DNA of 64,000 bases from Anthostomella pinea (Eukaryota > Ascomycota > Sordariomycetes > Xylariales > Xylariaceae). The notes under the pieces are model-generated. The model was not told where the DNA came from, made no database searches, and saw only the letters and a list, made by a program, of their open reading frames with translations. Both the position numbers and the translations under genes were made by a program. The stretch spans positions 2,914,001 to 2,978,000 of the forward strand of contig CAUWAG010000012.1 in NCBI GenBank assembly GCA_963556695.1, in the 5' to 3' direction. Positions 44,069 to 55,278 of the stretch are shown in pieces (position 1 is the first letter of the stretch; each line of letters begins with the position of its first letter).

Positions 44069-44252
44069 TATGAGATCTAAGAATGGTCTGTATTAGAAGA
44101 GGAATAAGGGTAGCTGATAGGGGTACCTTCCTACTTAAATAGGTGGAAAAGGTACCTCTGACAGCTACCACATATAATCCCACAAGGTGACACATATGCT
44201 GCTCACAGCAATCACAACAAGGCTAAATACGCCACTGTTATAATATCTGACA
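44069..44252 (-). repeat. 184-bp solo LTR, inverted copy
   Basis: Exact 5-bp duplication CATAG on both sides (44064-44068, 44253-44257). The minus-strand start is TGTCAGATATTATAACAG. The 3' end has TCATA where the sister copy has TCACA, a C-to-T change. Confidence 0.85.
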
Positions 44253-44601
44253 CATAGATCGTGTCTAGATTGTTCAAGTCGTAACACCGCCACGCTCGTT
44301 CAGTTCAGCAAGCATGAGGGTATATTTATCGTAATCCAATCAAAACTCTGCCTAGACATCAAACGTTGCTTTTCATATCAGAGCTGGTTACTCCCGGGTT
44401 GCTTATTCCATTGATGTCCATACAGCCCTTAGTGTCCACGATTGCTCAAGCGATGACGGACGAATATTTATGGGGGGGGGGGGGGGGCGACTGTAGCTGT
44501 CACCTCTACTGCTCACAATAAACAAGTATAATACTAAAAATTAAAGAGAACCCCCAACAGATTGGTGCGCTTGATGGGACTCCCGTCCCACCGCCTAGCC
44601 C
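44253..44601. other. Spacer 3' of the multicopper oxidase gene
   Basis: No gene. Holds the 16-base G run. Confidence 0.4.
44472..44487 (+). repeat. Poly-G tract, 16 G
   Basis: Uninterrupted 16-G run about 115 bp beyond the stop codon of the multicopper oxidase gene. Confidence 0.9.
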
Positions 44602-46605
44602 CTAAGCCTGACAACTCCAATCCAAAAACTCTTTCGGTATCTCAGGCAAGTCATCCGTGCCATCCTGAATGACCATACTCATGCCGCCCTGTAGATGACT
44701 CATGATATGGCAATGCAAGAACCACACGCCGGGGTTATCGCTCGGCCTCCGCAGCACCAACCACGCAGCTTCCAACGACGAGGCAGGCGTCGGGAACGTA
44801 TCCCGCAGCGGCGGATTCACCAGGTTGAACAACTCCGGCACGTCCTGCACCGCCTCCGCGACGCTGTCCCACTTGAACGCCCCCGATCCCTGCCCCAGCA
44901 CGTAGAAGTGCCGTCCGTGCGCGTGCACCGGGTGCGGCGGTTGGCCTACCGGCACTTGCATCACGTAGTCGACCCACGACGCCTCCGACGGCACCGTGAT
45001 GGTGTGGTTATCCTGCAGCCCGGGCCGCGGCGCGAATAGGAGCGGCGGCGCCACGCCGGCCGTGTCCAGGTCCCTGTCGCGCGTCACGTTGAAGGCCCAC
45101 TGGTTGTTGTTGCCGTCGATCTGCATCGTGAACTTGTACGTTTTATCCACGTCCCGCGGAATCGGGGCCGGCTGGAACGGCTTCACGGCGCTGGGGTCGA
45201 AGAAGACGACGTCGCTGGTGAGGTTGACGCCGCGCACGTTGATCCACGGCGTCGAGGCCGAGGCCGAGGTGTTGTTGGCATATACCTGCGCCGGCTTGCT
45301 GCCCTGCACGCGGTAGTCGATCGTCGACGTCGCGAACAGGATCTGCGGGTCCGAGACCGACGACACGCGGAAGGTGTAGCGCCGCGACGGCCCTTCGGCC
45401 GGTAGCTTGACCAGCACCGTGTAGCGCTGGCCGTTGGCGACGAGGATCGAGTTCGCGGCCGTGGGCTCGACGTAGTTAGCGTCGGCGGCCACGACCCACA
45501 TTGTCAGCTCGTCGAGCGAGACTTGCACCGTGTGCAGCCCGAAGGTGCCGATCAGGTCCAGCATGATCCACTTCTCGGCCTCGCACTTGGTCTTCGTCAC
45601 CTCGATCATGTCGGACGAACCTGTGGTGGCAGTGCATTTATTGAACAGGTCGGGTGGGATCACGGCGAGGTCGACGGGGAGGGCTCCCGGGCTGCCGGGG
45701 ATGGCGGCGAGGACATCGGGGGGCAGGCATCTTCGTATTGTAAGCTACAAGACATGGAGTCGTCCATGGGAACGGCAGTGACACTTACGACTTAGTGGTG
45801 AGTTTCGCCCCTGGCACCAGCCCCAAGAGGGCCGCCTGACCTGGAGTCGTCAGAGCTGGCTGCTCCTCGGGTGACAGGCAGTTGACGTTGCCCTTGCCGT
45901 TGATGAGGATCGAGTCAAAGCAAATGTGTTCGATGTGCGACTGCTCCGAAATCTCCCATTCCTTATCTGATGTGATGTGACGCCAGTCCGACAGGACCAT
46001 CGGGATCCGCCTTTTCTCCGCTAGCTCGATGGCATGGAGAGATACTGGGTCTTCGGTGATCATGCTGTAGGGCTTCGGAGTGTTGAGCGCAGGATGGATG
46101 ACAATGGGCCCGTAGAGGCCGTCGTTGACTTGGCTCTCTGAGTGGGAGTGGTAGAAAAATGTGCCACGTTGAGTGGCTTTCCACCTCTGCGTGAATGCGC
46201 ATCCGGGCTGGATGTGGTTCTGTGAAATCCCAGGTACGCCGTCAGACCAAGGGGTGCCCATCATCTCGATACCTGGGCTGATATTAGCAACCATTACCTG
46301 GTAACGTGGATATACTATGAGAGCGTACCGTGATAATGGATCGTGGCGTTGTAAGGGGACTCGTTCTTGACCAAGATGACCACGTCGTCGCCTTCGTTCA
46401 TCTCCAACAAGGGGCCTGGAAACTGCCCGTTGACCAGAAACATGTCCCTTTCGACGCCATCGGGAGAAATTTTCTCCCAGGTCAACGTGAGAACGAAGTG
46501 CCGCTTATTATCAACGAGTGGAGGAAGAGCACTGGCAAAAATGACGTTGAAGAGAGCGGAGGTAGCCAAAAACAGGGCCGTGCAACGAGTAAAGAAACCC
46601 ATCAT
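44602..46605 (-). CDS. Laccase-like multicopper oxidase, secreted
   Basis: Three exons: 46605-46329, 46272-45789, 45730-44602 (introns 56 and 58 bp), giving 629 residues. The signal peptide is MMGFFTRCTALFLATSAL with cleavage near FASA. All four copper motifs are seen: HYHG (usually HWHG), FFYHSHSE, HPVHAHGRHFYVLG (usually HPxHLHGH) and HCHIMSHLQGGM. The type 1 axial position is Met. The three cupredoxin domains are in normal order. No C-terminal membrane helix is present, so it is not a standard Fet3-type ferroxidase. It should oxidise phenolics or similar donors and reduce oxygen to water outside the cell. A start at 46671 would bury the signal peptide, so I prefer the inner ATG. Confidence 0.87.
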
Positions 46606-48136
46606 CAGTGTCCAACAGTCGACAAAGCTAGAAGCAAAGGAGAAGATGCACGGGATGTATGGGAGCTTCACATGAGCAGCGTGGCCCAGGCGAGGGCAAT
46701 ATTATACTTATATTGGACATTACAGGTCGCCGGCATGGAAAGCAGTAGCGCGGCGCGATGTGGGGGAAGGTATGTTTTCTGCAGAATCTGGGGTGAACAT
46801 ACTGTTGATCACGGTTGCGCTTCATAAGAATGTTATGGTTTGTGGCTTTAAAGGTATCGTCGCATACGAATCAATAGGGGAACTACCTGCTCAAGCCCCC
46901 TGCCCTAACAACCCACATGGTTCCACTCGGCGATTGCGGCGTTCCTCTGACCAGGGGGTACGTCCTAGCTGAACTCATGCATAATTGAAATAGGCAAATA
47001 GAATGCAGGCCTCACATTGTTGATAGGCTTAGCTAAACGATGGCATCGACAAGTTTGACGAAGCAGAGTGAGACTACAGGGCTGCCAGAGAGACCAAAAT
47101 AGCCCTCCGCTCCCTATCTGGGCTACTTGGCAATGGCATGGTCCACGGAAAAGGTAAGCCTCGAAGCTATAGGCTACGGTTACTTGCCATAAGTCTCCGT
47201 CGGCGCACGCACTTCGTATCCTCTGTTCTTTGCATATGACTAAAACAGTGGAGTAAATATCCTGGGATAAGCAGTTATATCCTGGTAAGCCATACTGAAT
47301 ACTTATTCCAGAGTGGTTATTCTACAGTTACAACACGAGCCCAGATATCCAAGATCTTGGGATACGTGGTGAAGGCAGACTTCCGAGGGGCTCGGTGTAT
47401 ATCAGGCTGTGCATAAGCCATCTCAGCTCCAAAATGCGGATTTGATTGCTACCGAACGATTCGTCGAAGAGACCTGTCAGTACGACTGTGGGAGATTCCA
47501 TGCCAGCTGGGGTTGAGGCTGGCGTCAGCACTTAGGCGGTGGCACCTGAGGTTGTTCAATCTGACCTGTTCCCCATGGCATGTCAGCACTATGTGCGACG
47601 TGGACCGAATCGCGGGACAACGTCGAGGTAGGAAGCATCTGTGGGGTAACATTATCCAACATAAGCTGATGGAAATAGAAGCCCGCGAAATACTCACATC
47701 TCATGATTGGTGCACTTCGCGAAGCCAACTTCAGCTCTGGGGGCCGGCACGCAAAGAGATTGCTATGTGCTTCTGTAGCCGCTTCAATCGGAATCTCGAG
47801 GTGTTTGGAATCAAGCAGATGCGTCGAGAGAGTAGGGTCTACGAAGTCGAAAGCTCATCGCCGTCTACAGGTCTGGGATAATCATGGACAACAGGGCGAT
47901 TTACGTGGTCAAGAGACAGTATCTCAAAGACTCCGGCATTATATTCGCTTCAGCGAAACGAGTAGCAACCCGCTCGCTGTCTACGCAAGTCAACTACACT
48001 GAAAGAAATGCCGCATCTAGACAGTTACGCGATTCTTATTATCAAGCTCAATAGTAGAGTGTACCAGGCTAATCGTACCGGGCTAAGTACAGAAAGGAAT
48101 GACGACCATAAGCGTTCCCGTGAATTAAGCTTCGCC
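46606..48136. other. Intergenic region with MITE copy C
   Basis: Frames at 47330-47880 are open on both strands but show no recognisable protein. The first 200 bp should contain the oxidase promoter. Confidence 0.3.
47175..47360. repeat. MITE copy C with 50-bp hairpin
   Basis: The left end TACGGTTACTT then CCATAAGTCTCCGT matches the family terminal repeat. Hairpin 47262-47311: CTGGGATAAGCA...ACTTATTCCAG. The right end is uncertain. Confidence 0.65.
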
Positions 48137-49327
48137 TTAGACGATGCCAAAGGCGGTTGCTCTGTCCTCATCCTTTGATCTTTTTTTGTCGCTTCCCCTG
48201 CCGCCAGCACGCTTGCCAACCAGCTTGCCGCCTCGACTGACGCCAGGTTTGCGAGTAACACGACCAGCGGAAACCCGGCTTCTGGTAGAGCGTCTGTGAC
48301 CTGGGGAAGTAGCGACCTCGATTGTGTCGCCATCGTTGCCCTCGCCATCGTTGCCCTCGAGTTGATGGATAATCTCGGTATCGTGGCCTCCGACAGCTGT
48401 ATTGCGGGCCTTGTGGGGAATTTCCGCGCTGTGTCCATCGACAGATGAATCGTGGGGTTGGACGACAATCTCGTAATCATCTTCAGAGTCATCGTGATCC
48501 TCGGCAGCTTCCTCGGCAGATGAATTGTAGTGGTAGACGCTCTCCTCACCGTCGTCCTCGACATAGGCACTCTGGAGATTACTCCCCTTGACAGCATGGC
48601 CCTGGGCTCGGTCGACCATCGCGGCGTCGCCGCCCTCAGCAGCTTGATTGGGTACCTCCTGCGGCGTTGGAGCGGGCATTGCTGGCGCGGCCGGGGCTGC
48701 CACTGCCGCTGCTGCTTGCTGCTGAAGAGCCACGTAACCTTGGGGTGGTCCAGGCGTTGCTGGGCCGCTTACAGCGTAATTCAGAGCCGGAGTAGAGCAT
48801 GTGCACGATGCACTGGATAACGGTTGGTAGGGTGGTTGGTAGGGTACTTCGTGCCAAGGTAGGCCTCCGCCTTGTCTGTATGCTCCTTGCTCCGGCGCTG
48901 CATATCCTTGTTGTCCAGGTGGTGCTGGTCCTGGTGGTCCATGTCCTGGTGGTCCATATCCTGATGGTCCAAATCCTGGCGGTCCATATCCTGGGTGTCC
49001 ATGTTCATATGGTGCTTGCCGTCCAACCGACACATTGGTAACATAAGTATCACCAGTATGAGCAGGAGGAAAAGCAGGAAGAGGAGGACCTGCAGCGCTT
49101 CTTCGTCGGGATGATTCGAGTAGCTCGAGGAGAAACTGGCGGGCGCTGGGGGTGAGGTCTCCGATGCTGTGAAAGCGGGCTGCGCATGGCTCGGGGATGT
49201 CTCCCATCCCTTCGCCTCCGGGAAGCTCTGTGGTAAGGTCGTCCCGCCAGGGGTGCGAGAAGGGACAGCAACTGTCGGTCAAGTTGCGTGGTGGAAGATT
49301 CAAGTCTCTCGTAATAGGATGTCTCAT
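48137..49327 (-). CDS. Gly/Pro-repeat, acidic and basic-tailed low-complexity protein
   Basis: 396 residues from the ATG at 49327 (MRHPITRDLNLPPRN); the frame is open 44 codons further up but lacks a better start. Layout: about 90 ordinary residues; a repeat block of five-residue units G-[YFH]-G-P-[PS] (48919-49005); an Ala/Gln/Pro-rich stretch; an acidic segment (SAEEAAEDHDDSEDDYEIVV); and a strongly basic Lys/Arg/Gly tail with GRVTRKPG and KRAGGRGSDKKRSKDEDR, like an AT-hook or nuclear signal. This looks like a disordered nuclear or chromatin-associated protein. No family recognised. Confidence 0.55.
   Translation of the reverse strand: MRHPITRDLNLPPRNLTDSCCPFSHPWRDDLTTELPGGEGMGDIPEPCAARFHSIGDLTPSARQFLLELLESSRRRSAAGPPLPAFPPAHTGDTYVTNVSVGRQAPYEHGHPGYGPPGFGPSGYGPPGHGPPGPAPPGQQGYAAPEQGAYRQGGGLPWHEVPYQPPYQPLSSASCTCSTPALNYAVSGPATPGPPQGYVALQQQAAAAVAAPAAPAMPAPTPQEVPNQAAEGGDAAMVDRAQGHAVKGSNLQSAYVEDDGEESVYHYNSSAEEAAEDHDDSEDDYEIVVQPHDSSVDGHSAEIPHKARNTAVGGHDTEIIHQLEGNDGEGNDGDTIEVATSPGHRRSTRSRVSAGRVTRKPGVSRGGKLVGKRAGGRGSDKKRSKDEDRATAFGIV
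48919..49005 (-). repeat. 15-bp tandem repeat inside the Gly/Pro-rich gene
   Basis: Unit of the type TGGTCCATATCCTGG (plus strand) repeated about six times with small changes; it encodes the G-[YFH]-G-P-[PS] block. Confidence 0.75.
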
Positions 49328-49947
49328 TGTGATGCGAAAGACATCTTTGACGCACTGGATTCCATTTCCACTTGGAGCACATGCTAAATCGCTACGAAGT
49401 AGCGACGGGCAGGTCGGAGCCGCCTTGCAGTGAGGATGAATCAGGAAAGTCAGGCACATGGTGATAAAGGGAATAATTCGGCGTTGTATCGATCAATGTT
49501 GGTGTCCAAGGCTGAAAGTGGTATTGAACGGAGGTGAATGGGTGCCGGTATCCAGGTCTCAGCAACGTAGGTGAACAACCAGAAAGCATGGTGGCCCCTT
49601 CTAACCAGTGCATGTACAGTACCTTCCAAGCGTTTGAAGCAATGACTTGCATCGTCATCTGCATCAAGCGATCCTTCCAGACCGACTGAAGGAAGACACA
49701 CCCAACGTCTGCACCTCACCTGCGCGACTTCACTAGTTGGGTATCAAGGAATCCGAGGATGGAAATCCCATCGTCGTGGCTCTCGTCAACCGTGACTCCT
49801 AGGAGCCCAGAACGCACGCTGGGAACCACCGAGACAGCCACGACCTGTAGCCACCGGGCTGTTGCTGATTCCACTGCCAGCCACGTGGTCATAAACCGTC
49901 TGAATGCCGTGCGTCTTTCGTGCCCACTGATCATGGCAGCGATACGA
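49328..49947. other. Upstream region of the Gly/Pro-rich gene
   Basis: Nothing else recognised. Confidence 0.3.
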
Positions 49948-50147
49948 TACACTGAGCCCTCATAAGTCTCCGTTCACCACCCGTCCAGCAAATAACGGTA
50001 AATTCATCGAATCGGAATAAGCACCAGGGAATGAGCATTGGGAGTGGCGTATAAAACCAGAGCTGCTTTTTGCTGTATGCTTATTCCACGGGTGATCTGG
50101 ACTCTTATCAACATGGCGCGTACGGAGACTTATGCGGGCTGAGTATA
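49948..50147. repeat. MITE copy D, 200 bp, both ends visible
   Basis: Left TACACTGAGCCCTCATAAG then TCTCCGT; the complement of the right end reads TATACTCAGCCCGCATAAG then TCTCCGT. Terminal repeats are about 28 bp with four mismatches. Internal hairpin 50013-50089 (CGGAATAAGCA...TGCTTATTCCACG) is longer than in the other copies because of about 27 extra bases. Confidence 0.82.
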
Positions 50148-52366
50148 CCCCGCCCTTGCCCGTATCTTCAAATGGGAGAACCGTGTTCTCTGGCTGGGTA
50201 GGTAGGTACGCTCAGCGGCTCGTGGCAGACACGACTTTCAGGACCTCAACTGCAGGCGTGTGCTGTACTCGAAGCACCTTGACCATTGGTGCTCACTGGA
50301 TGCCGGCACGTCGAGGCATCCATGAACGGAAGGAGTCCCGCCATCATGGCGGCGACGGGTCTGAAGATGGGTGGAAGCTCCTCTGTTCAAGTCAGATTGG
50401 ATGACGGGTGGAGAGAGTCGTCTCGCTGGCATCCCATAATCTACCTCACACGTGGGTAGTGGTTTGACTGCCCATGTGTGAGGTTGGTCCGCCAGACCCG
50501 GTCCAAAGTCAGGGCGACGAAGCAGCCTCATCAGGTCGGGAGCCGAGCGATTCATGAGAGCTTTGCGCCGGCTTGAATCTAGAGGAGTTTACCTAAGGTA
50601 GGTGGCTTAGGAGACCGATAGTGTGCTCTCTAGCCCACGCCCACGGCGCCAACCACATGGTCACTACTCGTTGGAGTTTACCGCCTTGGACCTGTGATGC
50701 TGAGATCAGACGGGATTGATCTTACGAAGACAGGGAGGCTGAATGAATGAGATGACGGGAATGTGATGATGGGAATCGGGAATCGGGAATCGGTTTAGGG
50801 TTCACGGGTCGCTTGTTTGCCGAAACGAGATCGTTCAGGATGAAAAGATTCTCGAACAACCAGAGGCAATTCTGAAGCACGATGAGGTGTCAGTGGGTAA
50901 TGCAGAGTGACACCACACGTGGCTCACAGGGGTATTCCCTCCATGTTTGAAGGTCCAAGAGTCTGGACTCTGGAGACGGTAGGACCAGTCGTCGATCATC
51001 TGCCCACCTCTAAATCAATTCCCCCTTCTCTTTATTATCAGTCTTCACAGGCGGGCGATAACCATGACAACTCATCAGCCCCCTCAATGACGGCCAATTG
51101 TTACTCAAACTTTCCCTGTTTCCTTGACGGTCTACTACCCACCTAGAGGAAGCTTGGGACTTCTGCTTTCTTAGTCGTGGTTGACTGGGTGTCCCTGCAG
51201 GCATGAAGCCATTCTGGTGAAATCGGTAAAGCCTTCATGCACTGCTACTCTTGCCTGAGTCGCGGCTGCATGTGCATTGACCACACCTTATCGTACCTTA
51301 TCAAGCCCCAGCTAGTCGGGAGCCAACCTCGGCCAGCTATCGGCGCGGTCATGGGGAGTCTGGGAGAACTGCGCCAATTCCAGGAACGGGGCCACCCCGC
51401 CAGAGCCGTCACAGCCGGCCACTGGCTAGAGCCCCGCCGGCAGCCCTCGCTGCCTCTCTGTCTGCCGTCCGTGCGGGTGGCATCTTCCAGCGGGTCTTCA
51501 GCGCCCAAAGGGCCAAAGCGTCCGCTCTGCATCGCCAAACACTCTCCTGATTGTCGTGATAGGCTGATAGGTAGCTACAGTACGGGCTCCGACAGCACCG
51601 GCGACCACCCCGCTTCAGGTGTAGGTCTCGAAAGAGTCGAAGCCACTGATCGGATCGATGGTGGTGGTTCGTGAATCGGTGCCAGACTCCAGGCTTTCTC
51701 CCTGTCTTGCACCAACCCCTGCTGTCCCCTTTTGCCTCTCGCGTGCTTCTTCTCCACACCACCCTCCCAAGCTGCCAAGATGGTCCCATTATGCGCATCG
51801 ATAATCTCCCCTCCCCTGTCCATCACTCCATAACTCTTCATCTCGACATTTGCCTCCATCTTTCTCCTCCAACCTCCAGTTTCCGACTTTCCAGAACTCT
51901 TCGTTGGCTGGGGTCCAATCTGCCAATCTACTAATAGTACCAACACCTCTGGAGAACATTGCCTTGTTCCCTTTTCGTTCTTTTGCCATACATACCTACC
52001 ACCGTATATCGCTCGCTACTGTGCGTACTATTCGACGGACCACCCATCGATAGCCTGACTCTCTTTACGAAACACGTACCAGACACGCAACCAGCCTCCA
52101 GTTGACAGAGACATCCACGCACTTCGCAACTCCCCACGCAATCGTCCGAAGTGCGATTAGACATCTGTGGTCAAGACAATCCGGCCCCGCGGTTTTCGCG
52201 TCCTTCGCGTCCCGAGAAACCCGGCCTCTTTAGAGTTCGACTTACGCAAGCGATAACGTCGTACACACTACATATATATCAGCTCCAATCCACGTCTTCT
52301 CTGCCCATCTCGACACCCCTCAACACGCAACGTTTTCAGTTCCTAACCGGACACAACATCATCAAC
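50148..52366. other. Long gene-poor region and 5' leader of the next gene
   Basis: 50148-51650 has no recognised gene. 51690-52360 is strongly C/T-rich, with many CTCC/CCACC runs and few long frames, typical of a long fungal promoter and untranslated leader for the gene at 52367. Confidence 0.4.
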
Positions 52367-52729
52367 ATGCCGGGCTTCTTTGACAAAATCCAAGCAAGGT
52401 TCGAAATCTACCGTCTCGAGCAGCGCTACACGCGCAACAGACACCGTCGAAGTACTTTTATCAGCAATGCCATGTACGTAGATGGCGAGTACGTCTACCA
52501 AACACCCAGCACGACTGGTTCGTCGACCAACAGCTCCACCGCGTCTTCACCAGTCGAAGAGACCGCATCTCCCAGCTTCCCGGCGCCCAGCTCGCCCACA
52601 GATCAATACGCGCCCCAGACGCCGCCGCAGAAGAAGCGGTCAAACAGGCTCTCAGCTATGCCGGGGTTCGGCTCCCTAGCACCCAAGAGCAGCTGTACAA
52701 GTCTACGGCACAACGGGAGAGCGCGATAA
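52367..52729 (+). CDS. Small hypothetical protein, Ser/Thr/Pro-rich
   Basis: 120 residues. ATG context ATCAACATGC is close to the fungal Kozak consensus and follows a long C/T-rich leader. The N-terminus MPGFFDKIQARFEIYRLEQR is helical and amphipathic; the rest is Ser/Thr/Pro-rich (TPSTTGSSTNSSTASSPVEE) with QTPPQKKRSNR. The frame is open for 72 codons upstream, but this ATG has the best context. No signal peptide or membrane helix. Family unknown. Confidence 0.6.
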   Translation: MPGFFDKIQARFEIYRLEQRYTRNRHRRSTFISNAMYVDGEYVYQTPSTTGSSTNSSTASSPVEETASPSFPAPSSPTDQYAPQTPPQKKRSNRLSAMPGFGSLAPKSSCTSLRHNGRAR

Positions 52730-53874
52730 AACATTGACTTGCCTTGCGTGTACGAGAGGGATTGATTCGGATTTGGATTGGAGGATACTTGGGCCACAAG
52801 TACAATGATACGTATAAAAGGCGTGGCTATTTGGATATAGCAACTTCATGGGCATGGGCGGGCCAGGACATCTTTTCTAACAGCTCTTCGGAAGCTTTGA
52901 CGACTATCGACCGACACATTCATTTTTCTTTTTTGTTACTTAACGCAATCCACGACGACATATAGCAATTCGCACACGGGCAAGGGGCTGTTCTCAATGC
53001 TCGAAGAGCATGGTTTTGACCTGTTACGAAACTACCACACGCGTTACAACGCGCGTCATGCTGTGGTTGGCTCATGCGGCTTTCGCTGTACATACCTTAT
53101 ATATGTTTACCACGATTATACAGACGAAGAATCTGACGTATTTTCACATGCCTGTACTACCCTTGTGCGCGTGAGAGTCCGAACCTCTCGTGCGCTGGCT
53201 TGCCAGCCTCTGTCTGGCGTCGCACGGCATGGCCGATGCTGCCGCGTATTTGCTACGCAACGAACCCTGAGAAGTAGGGTCGCATTCAATGCTGTGGTAC
53301 CACACTGAAGGCTGCAGGTCAAAGGTACACACCGTTACACTGCAATGTATGGCGCTGACGAACCATGTCCGCGCTGATTCTGCTCATCGGGAGGCATATC
53401 CATTCGCTAGACCGCTCCTGGTGTCATTAAGCACACAATTGGTATTGGGACATTGCTGGGCGAATGGCCTCCGTACTGTACGCAGTTGACGATGGCCCAT
53501 CACAATGGAAGGAGGACACGACTAGATTGATGAGGAGGACCACAGACGTCGAGCTCACACTCGAATCTTATTGACGAGGCGGTCACCTTTGCATACCTAA
53601 GTCTAAACGCCAGCGCTCTCTGGTACTGAAATCCGCATACCTCTTTTGGCAAGCGTCAGAGGCCGCCTCGGCCAATGTCTGAACACCAATCTCGCTCGAA
53701 CGCCTCTGTGTCTTTGCAGAGAAGCCGACCTAGCAAGGTCGATGCCCTCAAAATCACATACATACTCGGCCGAGTTCTAGAAGATGGACGGTGAAAATAA
53801 GAGTTAGCATCCATTGCAACCACCCATCCACAACACACTACCACCCCTCAAAGCATAAACCCCCTCAAACCACA
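52730..53874. other. Intergenic region
   Basis: Nothing recognised on either strand. Confidence 0.3.
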
Positions 53875-54970
53875 ACCCCCTCCAAATCGACCTCCATCTG
53901 TTCCAAAACCCCCCTCCCCCAAGCCACCCGTGAACCCATCCGCGCCGCGCGGTCGCCGGGTACTTAACATGTTCGCCCCGAGCACCGCGCCGACGCCCGC
54001 CTCGGCCACGGACCGCACGCCGCGCGCCTCGTACCGGTAGTCCATGGCGTGCGCCAACGTGGACGTGAGGGCGCGCCAGGAGACGGGTGGGTCGGCGCTG
54101 GCGATGGCGCTGGCGATGTAGTAGCGCGCGTAGGCGCTGAGGGCGGTGTCCGGGGCGGAGGCGGTGGTGGTGCTGGCGGCGCGGGCTGCGTGAATGGTTA
54201 TTTCTTGGAGGAAGGGGGTTAGGTCTGCTAGGTGGACCTGAGGGAGAGTTGGTCGGGGTTAGTATCGCTCGCTTTTTGCTCTTGGATCTCCGTGTGTTTG
54301 ATCGTCGTGGGATGGGGAGGGGGACTTGTAGTGGTGCGAAGTTAAAGAGGGGGGAGGAAAGGGGGGGGTGGAGGAAACGCGACTCGCAGTCCCAACGACG
54401 GTCGAGCCGTCCCCGACCCACGGCACGAAGCCGAGCTGCTTCGCGTTCTCGGTGAAGATGGTGTAGCCGACGCCGAGCCGGGACGCCGGGCCCGATGGCG
54501 GGCCGTAGGCCACGGAGGGACGGACAGACGACGTGTGTGAGGATCTTGGCCCTTTCGCCGGCGTCTAGGATGCTATTCGGATTCTGGGTCAACTTTTGGT
54601 TCTTTTGGTTTGCCAGAAAAGACACGGAGGGCGAGAGGTTGTTGAATGGGGCGAGTAATGAGTGTTTGTGGTGGGCTGTTTGCTTACAGCTTGTCCACGG
54701 CGCCGTTGAACATCTGCGGGTTGATCTGCCTGATGTCGTCTTGGTTGTAGTCCTGTCAAGCAACAGCAGTATCAGCATTAGCATCAGAATCAGCACCAGC
54801 CATCCCCCTACGTCTCATTCTCTTGGTCACACGGAAGAAAGGCAGGGGAAAAGAGAGAGGAAGAAGAAATCTCTCGGGACCTGGAACTCACATTCCCCAC
54901 CCTCACGCCCTCGTCAAACCGGTCAGTCACGCCGCCATCGAAGAAGTTACCGGCGCCGCTCACATGCACT
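53875..54970 (-). pseudogene. NAD(P)-dependent epimerase/dehydratase-like gene, broken
   Basis: Blocks in order on the minus strand: VHVSGAGNFFDGGVTDRFDE; DYNQDDIRQINPQMF; GERAKILTHVV; AYGPPSGPASRLGVGYTIF; GFVPWVGDGSTVVGT; VHLADLTPFLQEI; SAYARYYIASAIAS. These follow the central and C-terminal part of a fungal extended-SDR (NmrA/epimerase) family. The N-terminal Rossmann half is missing because another gene begins 300 bp upstream. There is a frameshift between VVCPS and AYGPPSG and another after NMLST. One intron would need a GC donor (GCGAGT). Probably dead. Confidence 0.6.
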
Positions 54971-55278
54971 TTTATAAGGTATATATCCCAATTACTATAC
55001 AGCAGCGCCGATTCCCCTCTGGCTGTTCGCCTTCCATAGCCGCACTCCTGGTATAACGTTACATGCATCATCTATAGTACAAGCACATGAATCCCGTCAG
55101 TGCTCTCTCTCTCTCTCTCATGATGCCCCTATCCGTGGTCGAGAAGCCAGCGACGATATCCACTGTATATATCCCACGAAGTCGGGTATCAATCTCCATA
55201 TTTTCAGCCTCTAGCATGTGTGTGTAGTTATCAGTGGGCTCCTTCTACATCCTCGTCGTGACCTGTTCGTCATGTACT

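Noticed and set aside
41794..44252. Inverted 184-bp repeats taken as the ends of one DNA transposon carrying the 43.2-kb gene.
   Set aside because: Each copy has its own different 5-bp duplication and TG...CA-type ends, so they are two independent solo LTRs.
47328..47881. Frames on both strands suggesting a decayed gene.
   Set aside because: Short pieces in different frames without any recognisable block; not enough to call.
51237..51674. 145-residue plus-strand frame.
   Set aside because: No protein features; it sits in the C/T-rich upstream region of another gene.
53116..53332. GTCCGAACC motif suggesting a tRNA T-arm.
   Set aside because: Three mismatches to the B-box and no acceptor stem.
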